A stretch of DNA of 44,001 nucleotides, from positions 1-44,001 of the forward strand of contig DAHXLF010000004.1 in the NCBI GenBank assembly GCA_027371755.1, given 5' to 3'. The notes beneath the pieces are model-generated. The model ran no database searches, was not told the origin of the DNA, and saw only the letters and a program-made list of their open reading frames with translations. Made by a program: the position numbers and the translations under genes. The stretch comes from Acidimicrobiales bacterium. Its GTDB lineage: Bacteria; Actinomycetota; Acidimicrobiia; Acidimicrobiales; JABEUL01. This document shows, piece by piece, positions 28,265-38,185 of this stretch. Numbering within the stretch: position 1 is the first letter of the stretch; each line of letters starts with the position of its first letter.

Positions 28265-29743
28265 ATGGTAACGCCGAAAAGCCCGATGAATTTGTTTGAT
28301 GCAATGGGGGAGCAGCCGTTTATTTCCGTAACGGAGTTATTTTCGCGCTTGGAAATCGCTCTTAAGCAGTCTTTTGGTTCGTCAATTTGGATTAAAGGGG
28401 AAATCAGTAATAACGTCACCGAGAAAGGCGGACACTGTTACTTTCAACTTTCTGATCACGATTCTACTTCAGACAATTCGCCTAACGTTAATTGCGTAAT
28501 TTGGTCAAGTAGCTATTCACGGATTAAAAAACAACTGATTCTTAGTAAACTTAGCATCGCCAAAGGGACCGTTATTAAAGTCAATGGTACAGTTAAGTAT
28601 TACCCAAGACGCTCAGAAATACAGTTCCAAATCATCGATTTGGATGTTGCTGGTTTGATTGGCGATATGGCACTAGCTCGGCTTAAGCTGATGGGACAGT
28701 TGGGTAAAGAGGGTCTGCTCAACAAGAATAAGCAAATTCCCATTCCTCTGGTTCCGTTAAAGGTAGCACTAGTCGGTTCGCCCGGTACGCAAGGTTTTCT
28801 TGATTTCATGACGCAGATTAATGCATCGAAATTTAATTTTAAGATTAGGGAATATCCCGTGCCAGTACAGGGACCCGAGACCCCTCCAAAAATTTCAGCA
28901 GTTCTTTCAAGAGAAGATATAAACGAAAATGACATAGTTGTTATTGTTCGAGGCGGAGGTTCGCAAAACGACTTAGCGGCATTCAATACTGAAATCATGG
29001 CTCGGTCGGCCGCAAATTGCTCCATTCCTGTTTTTACCGGGATCGGGCATACTGAAGATATGTCAGTTGTCGATGAAGTAGCCAGCAGATCTTTTATTAC
29101 ACCAACAGAGTGCGGGCAGCAAATTGTAAATATGGTACAACGTTTTTACGATGATTTACATGAAAAATTTAACATGATCTTTACGTTTGTAAATTTTCAA
29201 ATTACGGATAATACGGCTAAATTGGAAAAATTTACAGACAGAATAAATATAGAAGGAACTAAAATAGTAGATTCGTCCAATACTAGTGTAGAATTGCGGA
29301 GGCACAAACTGCAAGATGGTGGCAGGGGAGTTATCGTCGATGCTGAATCTAAAATGATGGTGCTTCGAAACTATCTTATTGGAAGTTCGATAGGCGTTAC
29401 AGTCGAAGCCAACAGAGAGCTAAGGGCAAGAAGCGGGGTTTTGTCATTGCACGCCAATAACTTAATTGAATCAAACAACAGAGAGTTGAGTAATTCTATA
29501 AATTCACTTCTAGTTGGTCAAAATGCAACTTTTAAATCCAAAATGCAGATGTTGGATTCAAAACGTTCCAATCTGTTGGCTTACGATCCCAAAGCTATTT
29601 TAAAGCGTGGTTATGCTGTGGTCAGATCCGAGGCTAAACATGTAGTGAAGTCTGTAACTGGCCTTGATAGAGGTAATACAATTTACACTGAATTTGATGA
29701 CGGTATTGTCAGTTCAAAAATAACAGAGATTGATATGTTCTGA
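28265..29743 (+). CDS. xseA: Exodeoxyribonuclease VII large subunit
   Basis: ISVTELFSRLEIALKQSFGSSIWIKGEISN OB fold; VIVRGGGSQNDLAAFN; GIGHTEDMSVVDEVA. Confidence 0.96.
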   Translation: MVTPKSPMNLFDAMGEQPFISVTELFSRLEIALKQSFGSSIWIKGEISNNVTEKGGHCYFQLSDHDSTSDNSPNVNCVIWSSSYSRIKKQLILSKLSIAKGTVIKVNGTVKYYPRRSEIQFQIIDLDVAGLIGDMALARLKLMGQLGKEGLLNKNKQIPIPLVPLKVALVGSPGTQGFLDFMTQINASKFNFKIREYPVPVQGPETPPKISAVLSREDINENDIVVIVRGGGSQNDLAAFNTEIMARSAANCSIPVFTGIGHTEDMSVVDEVASRSFITPTECGQQIVNMVQRFYDDLHEKFNMIFTFVNFQITDNTAKLEKFTDRINIEGTKIVDSSNTSVELRRHKLQDGGRGVIVDAESKMMVLRNYLIGSSIGVTVEANRELRARSGVLSLHANNLIESNNRELSNSINSLLVGQNATFKSKMQMLDSKRSNLLAYDPKAILKRGYAVVRSEAKHVVKSVTGLDRGNTIYTEFDDGIVSSKITEIDMF

Positions 29744-29807
29744 TTGCCACAGATTACCACAGAGTTCGAAAGAGTTATGACCAGTTCGATAAAACGAAAG
29801 GAGAAAA

Positions 29808-30053
29808 ATGGAAAATTCAGATAAGCCAGAAAACGATCTGGTTGACGTCAGTCAATTGAGCTTCGGCGATGGTATGAACGAAGTGGACCGTATAATTGAG
29901 GATTTAAATTCGGGAAACATAGATATTGATAATCTTGCCGAAAGGTTTCAAAGAGCTATTGACGTAGTAGAAGAGCTTGATAAAAGAATTAAGTCGGCCA
30001 AAACTAAGATTGACGACTTAACCCCGAGATTGCAAAATGTAACCGACAACTGA
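29808..30053 (+). CDS. xseB: Exodeoxyribonuclease VII small subunit
   Basis: 81 aa downstream of xseA; DRIIEDLNSGNIDIDNLAERFQRAIDVVEELDKRI. Confidence 0.92.
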   Translation: MENSDKPENDLVDVSQLSFGDGMNEVDRIIEDLNSGNIDIDNLAERFQRAIDVVEELDKRIKSAKTKIDDLTPRLQNVTDN

Positions 30054-30125
30054 CAAGATCACAATATTGATGACAAAGTAATTAACCCATTAGATTTGGC
30101 CGTTTGTCCTTATTTGATGTATTGG

Positions 30126-31409
30126 TTATTTTGTAATTAAGTTGACCTTAAGTTCTTTTATGCCTCTAAGAATTATTGCGTCTCTTCTGGGAGGATCCAA
30201 ATCGATTAGTTCAATGTCTTTATATTGTGTGACTAATTGTTGGAAAACTACTTGACCTTCCAATCTGGCCAATGGAGCACCCAAGCAATAATGGATCCCG
30301 TTCGCAAATGAAAGCGGAGGACCTTCGTCTCGGACGATATTAAGTTCTTCGGGATTCTTAAAGTGGGTGAAATCATGATTTGCGGCGCCCAATATTGTTA
30401 AAACGATTGTTCCTTGCGGTACAAACTGCCCATTAATATCGGCATCTTCCATAGCGGATCTTGCATCAAATTGAACTGGCGAATCAAACCTTAAAAGCTC
30501 TTCAACGGCAGGTTGGCATAATTCGGGATTTGATTTGAGAAGTTCAAATTGGCTTCTGTGGGTAAGCAAGGCATACAACCCATTCCCGATTAAATTAGTG
30601 GTCGTTTCAAATCCCGCTGCGTAAAGCAATTGACAGGTAGAAATCAATTCCATTTCGCTTAATGAGTCATTGCCGTCGCGTGCGGCAATTAACAACGAAA
30701 TTAAGTCATCTTTGGGACTCATTCGTCTAAGGTTAACCAAGTCTGTCAGCATTGCATTTATCTGTTTAAATGCCTCAATTGCTAATAGAAAGTCATCCTT
30801 GGAAAGAACGGGCTCTAAAAGCATAGTGGTTGCTCGCACTAACGGGCGAAATGTTTCTCTCTGATCTTGAGGCACCCCTAGTAGTTCGCTTATTACGGTA
30901 GCCGGAAGTATCCAGGCGAGTTTTTCCATAATATCGACTTCATTTTCAAGGTCTTTGAGAATGTCTTGGGTAATCTGAACGACATGCTCTCTCATCTTTT
31001 CTATTGTTCGGGGAGTAAATGCTCGTGAAATTAACGATCTTAAACGAGTGTGATCGGGAGGGTTTAAGAATAGGAGGGATCCTCTGTTTTCAAAAAACTT
31101 TGCTGCATCTTCAATTTCATCTTGAGTTAAACCCATCATTTCAGCACGCTGTCGGCGTTCGTCGGGGTTATTTGTGTCTTTGCCGAATCTGTTGTCCCTT
31201 AACAGTTGCCTGCAGTGATCATACTTTGTTAAAACGACGGAGCCCATAGGCATTTTAAATGCCGGACCCATTTCAAGCAATTGGCGATAGATAGGGTATG
31301 GATTTTTGCGACCTTCGGGGGTCCCAACCAGTGACATAAATAATTCATCCAAACGCGGATTTTGAAGGGATATGTCTAAAGAATCATCCAATGAGTTACT
31401 TGCGGCCAT
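30126..31409 (-). CDS. Cytochrome P450
   Basis: AGFETTTN I-helix; heme motif FANGIHYCLGAPLAR; ExxR-type segment. Confidence 0.96.
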   Translation of the reverse strand: MAASNSLDDSLDISLQNPRLDELFMSLVGTPEGRKNPYPIYRQLLEMGPAFKMPMGSVVLTKYDHCRQLLRDNRFGKDTNNPDERRQRAEMMGLTQDEIEDAAKFFENRGSLLFLNPPDHTRLRSLISRAFTPRTIEKMREHVVQITQDILKDLENEVDIMEKLAWILPATVISELLGVPQDQRETFRPLVRATTMLLEPVLSKDDFLLAIEAFKQINAMLTDLVNLRRMSPKDDLISLLIAARDGNDSLSEMELISTCQLLYAAGFETTTNLIGNGLYALLTHRSQFELLKSNPELCQPAVEELLRFDSPVQFDARSAMEDADINGQFVPQGTIVLTILGAANHDFTHFKNPEELNIVRDEGPPLSFANGIHYCLGAPLARLEGQVVFQQLVTQYKDIELIDLDPPRRDAIILRGIKELKVNLITK

Positions 31410-31557
31410 GCTCTTTGCCTCTGTTTAGTAGTTATTTCCTGACGATTGACCAATGGTTACAAAATACAAACTAAATGTTTTTTGTCGAGCCTTTATCGTT
31501 ACTTCAATATTTTAGCTATAGCTGCTGGCAAAAGTAAAATTACAATATACTGATTAT

Positions 31558-32043
31558 TTAATCAAGTAGTGATTTTATGGTTTGGACCAACTCTGGATCC
31601 TCGGGGGTAACTTGAGGTCTAAAGCGAAATTTGACGCTTTCATTGGGGCCGACTATGAATTTTTCAAAGTTCCATTTAATATCGCCAGCCTCTCCCGATG
31701 AATCTTCGATTTCAGCTAGCTCTTGATATATCGGATGACGATTTTGACCGTTAACTTCAATTTTTTCAAAGATAGGAAAGGTGACGTCATAAGTTGACTT
31801 GCAAAAAGTAAGAATTTCTTGTGAGGTGCCGGGCTCCTGTTCCAAAAACTGATTGCATGGAAACCCCAGAATTTCGAAACCTTGGGCGGCGTGATCCCTA
31901 TAAAGTTGTTCTAAGCCTTCATATTGCGGAGTCAGTCCGCATTTGGAGGCGACATTTACGATCAGTAAAGTCCGGTCTTTGTATTTAGATAAGTCTACGG
32001 AATCTCCGGCTAAAGTTTTTAAGTTGTAGTCATATATGGTCAT
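31558..32043 (-). CDS. Glutathione peroxidase family protein (Cys type)
   Basis: NVASKCGLTPQYEGLEQLY, GFPCNQF, KWNFEKF. Confidence 0.95.
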   Translation of the reverse strand: MTIYDYNLKTLAGDSVDLSKYKDRTLLIVNVASKCGLTPQYEGLEQLYRDHAAQGFEILGFPCNQFLEQEPGTSQEILTFCKSTYDVTFPIFEKIEVNGQNRHPIYQELAEIEDSSGEAGDIKWNFEKFIVGPNESVKFRFRPQVTPEDPELVQTIKSLLD

Positions 32044-32293
32044 TTTTATCTCCTAAATTAAAACGGCAAAAAGTCTTGTGTATGATTCTATACAAATTTT
32101 GAGATACTAATGCATGTACTTGAACCAGTTACTGTAGGCCAATACGTATTCAAACCAATTTTTACGCTGATCATATATCTCTAAATCCTTATAGTATTCA
32201 ATACCAATACACTCAATTTTGGTTGGGCGTAATGTCAAAAAAATATGGATTTGTATAATAATAAATCATCTTGTATTTGTTATTATATTTTAT

Positions 32294-34036
32294 GTGAGCA
32301 TTTCGATTAATCGCCGCAAGTTTTTAGGTCTGTCTTTGGGATTGGTTGGATCCGCGGTGTTTTATGAAGGGTATCGATTGAATGAATCCACTGGTGCGGT
32401 TATCGAAAATTCGCAAATTAGCAATAACTCAACTCCTGTTAATTTAAACTGGCCGGATACTCAACTCATGCCAACCTTTAATGCTCCCCTAAGTTTGGAC
32501 GTCGCAACGTTGGTTGGAATGCCCGAAGATCAACAGGTTATGTTTTCCACGTTACAGGGTCTGGTGAATAGAATAGATCCTCAAATTTATCTCTTACAAG
32601 ACGATGAAGAGGGTAGGCTCACATGGTTAGAGGAATTGGGTACCCCATATCGTTTCTTTAGTTCGCCGTGGGATCTGTTTGAAGTTCATAAGGACGTGTT
32701 GCGAGGAATGGTAGTTTATGACGAAGACATGTTGGACACTATAAATGTTGCCACCACGTTTAGTCCAATTTATTCAAGTATTGTTGTAAGTCCTAAATTA
32801 GTAAAAGAGGTTCAATCTTACACCTCATTGCCAGTTAGATTGTCCTTGGCGGGAAGGTATAATTCAGCCATAGAGGCTTATAGCTTGTCCTATTCTCAAT
32901 GGAAGAAGTCTGTTTCTAGGCGAATAATTGTTGGAATATCGCCTCAAGTTGCCGTGAGTCTACCCCCAGTCGACCAGAACCCTTTTTTTGGTGAAATCGG
33001 TATTGGTGAGATGTCTATAGAAGGTCCCTTCAGCTATGTAGCAAACCCTTTTTTAAGGGATTACTGCGTTGCCGTGAATGCCTTCTGTTTTTGGCTGGAT
33101 CCTTTAAATGCTTCCCAAAACGAACTTTTTGGCAATATCATATCCGACCAGGAACCGAACTCGTTATACATGGGCTGGTTCGCCAACGGTAGTAACGGCG
33201 GCGAGAATGCCGGCGTTGAACTTTGTTCGAAAAACCAGCTTAGAACGGTAGCGTCGGATTATTGTACAAATTTAACCGTGTTTTCCGGCATCAGTGCTTC
33301 AATCACGCCTCAAAAGATGCCCGCTGTCCCAAGCTTATCCAACGACGTCTATATAACGATCACTTTTACCGAAGGAGATAATCTGCAATATAATGAGCAT
33401 CGTTTACGGGTAATATTTGATGATTCAGACAGAGGCTCAATAGCAATGAATTATTCCATTGAACCGCTTTTAATTGAAGCCGCACCGAATATTTTAAAAT
33501 ATTATCTTAGCGCTTCTACTGCTAATGACTGTTTGGTTGCCGGACCATCCGGTGCTGGATATATCTTTCCGGGTTCTTGGCCAGAAAGCAATCTAACTGA
33601 TTATCTTCAAATTTCGGCCGGTTATCTAAACTCAATCGGGGTGAATGTCGTAAATGTTCTTAATCATCCTCAGGGTCAATATATTCCATTAACTGCTCAA
33701 GAGGGTTTACAATATGAATCAATTGTTAACCCAATCGGCATATTGGCCGACTGGTCAAAAATAAATTCGGTTACAACTTTAGGCAATAACCTTCCAGCTG
33801 TTACCGGTTTGCTGGCTTCAGATACGGTAGAACTTAGTTTGATATTAAATGAAATCTTAAATTCAAATGTAGCTACGCCGGCATTTTATTCAATCGGAGT
33901 GATTGCTTGGAATATCTTGCCAACCGATGTGGTTCAAACTTTAAATTCAATTCCTGCTAACTCGTTTAATGTAGTCAGGGCTGACGTGTTTTTTGCTTTA
34001 TTGAGACAACACCTGGGGCTAAGTCAATGGGTGTAG
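32294..34036 (+). CDS. GxGYxYP-like putative glycoside hydrolase, predicted Tat-exported
   Basis: ORF track start 32219; in-frame GTG at 32294 gives N-terminus VSISINRRKFLGLSLGLVGSA (twin-Arg); DQQVMFSTLQGLVNR, PSGAGYIFPGSWPES motif. Confidence 0.75.
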   Translation: MSISINRRKFLGLSLGLVGSAVFYEGYRLNESTGAVIENSQISNNSTPVNLNWPDTQLMPTFNAPLSLDVATLVGMPEDQQVMFSTLQGLVNRIDPQIYLLQDDEEGRLTWLEELGTPYRFFSSPWDLFEVHKDVLRGMVVYDEDMLDTINVATTFSPIYSSIVVSPKLVKEVQSYTSLPVRLSLAGRYNSAIEAYSLSYSQWKKSVSRRIIVGISPQVAVSLPPVDQNPFFGEIGIGEMSIEGPFSYVANPFLRDYCVAVNAFCFWLDPLNASQNELFGNIISDQEPNSLYMGWFANGSNGGENAGVELCSKNQLRTVASDYCTNLTVFSGISASITPQKMPAVPSLSNDVYITITFTEGDNLQYNEHRLRVIFDDSDRGSIAMNYSIEPLLIEAAPNILKYYLSASTANDCLVAGPSGAGYIFPGSWPESNLTDYLQISAGYLNSIGVNVVNVLNHPQGQYIPLTAQEGLQYESIVNPIGILADWSKINSVTTLGNNLPAVTGLLASDTVELSLILNEILNSNVATPAFYSIGVIAWNILPTDVVQTLNSIPANSFNVVRADVFFALLRQHLGLSQWV

Positions 34037-37000
34037 CTAAGGTAAGTCTGAGGGCCACACTAAAAAGAGTATTTGTGTTGTGTGTATTGTTGCCGTTAAT
34101 TTTGTTATTTGTTATTAAAAAACAACCTTCGCTAAGTCCAACAACATTGATACCTAAGTTCGTGTCGACAGTAAGTTCTTTGGTAACTGTAAGCGATAAC
34201 AGCTATTTCGATTCCATCAGTTGCCCAGTTGCGGACTTATGTTATGTTGGAGGCATGGCTTCAACGGGTCACGGTGTCTTGGCAGTAACAAAAGACGGTG
34301 GGAATTCCTTCTCTTTTTTATCGGCCGCACAAAGCATAAACCCGATCAATATAGTGCAATGCCCCAGTGGGCCTGTTTGTTACTTCGCGAGCGAAAATCA
34401 AAGCAATAACACTTCGCAGCTTGCATTAACCACAAATGGCGGCGGTACGTTTTTGACACTGGCTAACGGGCCTACTAATATAAGCAACTTTACGTCGATT
34501 TCCTGTATCGCTGATCAAGTTTGTATGACCGTCGGGAATGATGTCTATTCAAATCCCGTAATCTATACCACGTCTAACGAAGGTGCGTCGTTTAATCAGT
34601 CAGTTGTTCCTTCGGGGTTGGCTGAAATAAGTTCGGTGTCGTGTATCAATTCGCAGACTTGTGTAATTGGAGGGATTACCGATACGAGCTCACCAGAAGT
34701 GTTTGAAACTACAAATTTCGGTATTTCATGGCAGTCTGTATTGCTTCCGAGTACTTTCGGTAAACTTGCGGGTCTCAGTTGCAGTCCAAATAAATACTGT
34801 ACAGTTGTCGGAAATTCGGTAAATGCGCTTCCTGTTGCTTATTCTGTGAATCTTAGCGGATTGAACTATTCCCAATTACAGCTACCTTCCAATCTACAAG
34901 TCGTCAGTTCCGTGAGCTGTCAGAGTTCGCAATTAAATTTTATGTGTATGGCGGTGGGTCAACTTTCCAATGACCAACCGGCAGTTCTTGCTTCGATTTC
35001 AAATGGAAATTTTAACCTATTAATCAATGAATCATTTTCGGGTTTGTTAGAAGGCGTTAGCTGCTCGGGCGTCGGTTTTTGCGGAAGCTTAGGCAAAGCC
35101 GCGGGTGTTACTGGTCTTTTCGCAGGTTATTTAAACGGAACCGTATCATTTGGTGATATTTCAAATGCGCTGAGCAATCTCAGCAACTTAAATTGTTTGA
35201 GCGATGGTTTTTGTGCGGCAACGTCTTCGGATTCTCTGGTGGGTTCTCAGGTACTCATAAGTAATGACTTCGGCGCAACATTCAATCCTGTTTTGACCGA
35301 ACCCGGCGGGATCATGATTAGTTCTTTGTCTTGTCCTACCCAGTCAAATTGTTTCGTAGGCCTCAACAATAACGGTAGTCCAAATCTGATAGGTCTGGCG
35401 ATTCCCTCATATGTAGTTAGCAACATTACATTACCAGTCAACGTTGCGGCGGTAACGGGTTTGAGTTGTTATCAAGCGACCCAATGTGATATCGCTGGAA
35501 GTACGCTAACCGGACAGCCTTATGTTTACAATACCTCAGACAGCGGTGCTGGTTGGACGCAGATAGCTCTACCGACTTCTCAAGCTACTATAATTGGAAT
35601 CTCTTGTTTGTCTAACGGAGGCTGCTCGCTGATCGGAACTTCTACTTCGGGGACTGCGACTTCGTTGTATAGTTTAAATTCTGGCACTTCATTTGTGCAG
35701 AGTACTCTAAGCACGGTTCCGTCAAATCTGACTTCGATAGACTGCTATTCCACTAGTTCATGTATCTTAATCGGTGAAGATCAAGCCGGTGATCCCTATA
35801 TTGCGGTGTCGACTGACTCTGGCACCTCATATTCCATAGCCTCCATCGCTCCCTCAAACAATATTTTAAAATCAGTATCTTGCTATATAGATACAGCAGG
35901 AAATCTATGCGTGGTAACCGCGTTGGTTCCTTCCAATAATTCCAGTTTCGTATATGAAAGTAATAACAGCGGTGCTAACTGGATACAGCTAAATCAACCC
36001 GGCGGTAATTATCCTCTTGATTCGGTGTCTTGCGTTAGTTCGTCCGATTGTCTTGTAATTGGCGGATTGTTTAGCGAACTTTCGTTGGCTTTAAATCCCG
36101 TCCCCACAATAAGCACGCTGTCACCGGGAAGTGGACCGATCCAAGGAGGAACCGTTGTTACGATTCAAGGTAACTTTTTAAGCGGTGTTTCGTCCGTAAA
36201 TTTTGGAACTTCAGCGGCAGCTAGTTTTAAAGTTATTAGCGACAATTTGGTTCAGGCAGTTTCGCCACCTTCGCCCGGCGGAATTCAAGCATCGGTGGGG
36301 GTTGATGTCGTAACAAATGTCGGTGCATCAAACAGTTTAAATTTTTCATACTTAGAAATAATTTACAACCCTGTGACACCGTTCAGAATCTGCGACACCA
36401 GAGCTCCCAATGGCTCAGCCGTAACGGTCAATCAATGTGACACCTCAGGCGCTTCGCCTCTGCTAGCCAACTCTACATTAAACATTCAAGTCACCGGACT
36501 GGGTAGCCCAGCTATTCCGTCGGATGCGACCGCTGTTGTCGTAAATGTGACTGCCGCAGACACTACCGCAGCGGGTGGATTTCTTACGGTTTATCCCACC
36601 GGTGCTAATAGACCCACCGCTTCAAATTTAAATTTCGGACCTAATGATACGGTTGCGAATTTAGTTCAAGTCGGAATTGGTTCTGCCGGAGAGATCTCCG
36701 TGTATAGCTTTGATGGCTCCACTGATATCATTGTAGACGTTCAAGGATATTTCGCGCCGAATGCCATTGCTACCAATTCCGGAGGATTTATTCCTCTTAG
36801 TCCGGTACGTGTATGCGATACCCGGTCGACGGCATTTTCCAATCAGTGCAATCAGAACGGTCACGGTACATTGGGTGCGGGAGCCACGATTAATATCGGC
36901 GTGTCAGGTGGCAGTTACCCCGTTCCAGATACGGCTACTGCGGTAGTCGCCAACCTGACAGCTACGGACACTACGGCAGCGGGTGGATTTTTGACCGCAT

Positions 37001-37602
37001 GGCCGGGGGGGACAATACAAATGCCCAATTCGTCTAATTTGAATTTCGGTGCGGGTCAAAGTGTAGCTAATCGGATAATTATTCCAATTAATGTTGCGAC
37101 CGGCGACATCAGTATTTATAACTTTAATGGGACAACTGATATAATTTTGGATGTTACCGGCTATTTTACGTCATCTGCGTCTTCTCAGGCAGGTTTAGGG
37201 TTTAATTCAATAGTGCCGACGAGAATATGTGATACGCGACCAGTGGACGTGATTAATGTTGGATTTAATCAGTGTAATCTTAATGGGGCGGGAACTTTCA
37301 GTTCCGGGGAGACTCAGACGGTTATGGTCGGTGGAATCGATAACATTCCGACAAATGCCCAGGCGGTAGTTGCAAATGTAACGTCAACTAACACTTCACA
37401 AAACGGTGGATATTTTACCGTTTATCCGACGGTTGTGCCGACTCCGTCTACTCCGCCGAACATTTCTGATTTAAATTGGAATAGCGGAAACACGGTGGCA
37501 AATTTAGTGGAGGATGGTTTGGGTGCCAACGCGTCGATTAACGTATATAACTTTACGGGACAGGCCGACCTTATTATTGACGTTACCGGCTACTACAGTT
37601 AG
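34027..37602 (+). CDS. Large secreted protein: 14 Cys-paired blade-like repeats, IPT/TIG domain, 3 actinobacterial CDTR...GYF repeats
   Basis: N-terminal hydrophobic segment; SxSCxxxxxCxxxG repeated 14 times; PTISTLSPGSGPIQGGTVVTIQGNF; three ~125-aa C-terminal repeats; 10-bp overlap with upstream gene. Confidence 0.9.
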   Translation: MGVAKVSLRATLKRVFVLCVLLPLILLFVIKKQPSLSPTTLIPKFVSTVSSLVTVSDNSYFDSISCPVADLCYVGGMASTGHGVLAVTKDGGNSFSFLSAAQSINPINIVQCPSGPVCYFASENQSNNTSQLALTTNGGGTFLTLANGPTNISNFTSISCIADQVCMTVGNDVYSNPVIYTTSNEGASFNQSVVPSGLAEISSVSCINSQTCVIGGITDTSSPEVFETTNFGISWQSVLLPSTFGKLAGLSCSPNKYCTVVGNSVNALPVAYSVNLSGLNYSQLQLPSNLQVVSSVSCQSSQLNFMCMAVGQLSNDQPAVLASISNGNFNLLINESFSGLLEGVSCSGVGFCGSLGKAAGVTGLFAGYLNGTVSFGDISNALSNLSNLNCLSDGFCAATSSDSLVGSQVLISNDFGATFNPVLTEPGGIMISSLSCPTQSNCFVGLNNNGSPNLIGLAIPSYVVSNITLPVNVAAVTGLSCYQATQCDIAGSTLTGQPYVYNTSDSGAGWTQIALPTSQATIIGISCLSNGGCSLIGTSTSGTATSLYSLNSGTSFVQSTLSTVPSNLTSIDCYSTSSCILIGEDQAGDPYIAVSTDSGTSYSIASIAPSNNILKSVSCYIDTAGNLCVVTALVPSNNSSFVYESNNSGANWIQLNQPGGNYPLDSVSCVSSSDCLVIGGLFSELSLALNPVPTISTLSPGSGPIQGGTVVTIQGNFLSGVSSVNFGTSAAASFKVISDNLVQAVSPPSPGGIQASVGVDVVTNVGASNSLNFSYLEIIYNPVTPFRICDTRAPNGSAVTVNQCDTSGASPLLANSTLNIQVTGLGSPAIPSDATAVVVNVTAADTTAAGGFLTVYPTGANRPTASNLNFGPNDTVANLVQVGIGSAGEISVYSFDGSTDIIVDVQGYFAPNAIATNSGGFIPLSPVRVCDTRSTAFSNQCNQNGHGTLGAGATINIGVSGGSYPVPDTATAVVANLTATDTTAAGGFLTAWPGGTIQMPNSSNLNFGAGQSVANRIIIPINVATGDISIYNFNGTTDIILDVTGYFTSSASSQAGLGFNSIVPTRICDTRPVDVINVGFNQCNLNGAGTFSSGETQTVMVGGIDNIPTNAQAVVANVTSTNTSQNGGYFTVYPTVVPTPSTPPNISDLNWNSGNTVANLVEDGLGANASINVYNFTGQADLIIDVTGYYS
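36382..37599 (+). repeat. Three tandem protein-level repeats (RICDTR...VANL...IIVDVxGYF)
   Basis: Units starting near 36382, 36802 and 37216. Confidence 0.85.
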
Positions 37603-38102
37603 CTATTTTAGAAATTGTGTTTAATTGATTTTAGAGAAATTGGTATTGTTCTCGAATCCGATATCTTTTAAACGTTTGCGCTTCCGTTAGCTACTTCACA
37701 AAGATGTTCATAGGTGATTTATGTTTCACTAATTAAGTCGATTCGAATAAGTAAATAAACGTGTATTTGAAGTCCGCAAACCGATTCAGTTGGCTATAAC
37801 TCAAAATCATCAATTATCAATACATCCATATCAATATATACATATTCTCAGCTGAAATACCTTACTGAAGTTGGTAAAGCTATTATGGAAGCCTGAAACT
37901 CTGTATATTTAAATTAATCTAAAATGATTTTTAACCTGTGATATCTTTAGTTAAGGTTAGTTCGTGTAGCGCTAGTTCAATTATAGGTACCATTCGAATG
38001 CAATTGGAACGATGGCATAGGTACCTATGAATACTTTATAACCAACAAAAAATTAGAAACAATCAGATTGTTTGGCAGCTCCACAAAAATGTAAATAAAA
38101 AC

Positions 38103-38137
38103 AGACTAGTGTGATACCTAAGATATCACACTAGTCT
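38103..38137 (-). terminator. Rho-independent terminator of the 38186-39454 gene
   Basis: AGACTAGTGTGATA / TATCACACTAGTCT 14-bp stem, 7-nt loop, followed on the minus strand by GTTTTTATTT. Confidence 0.9.
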
Positions 38138-38185
38138 AGGATTGACTCAATCAATCCAAAAATCTACAAGTCTACAGATCCTATT

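Noticed and set aside
28600-29025. 141-aa minus-strand ORF within xseA
   Set aside because: Shadow ORF antisense to conserved xseA.
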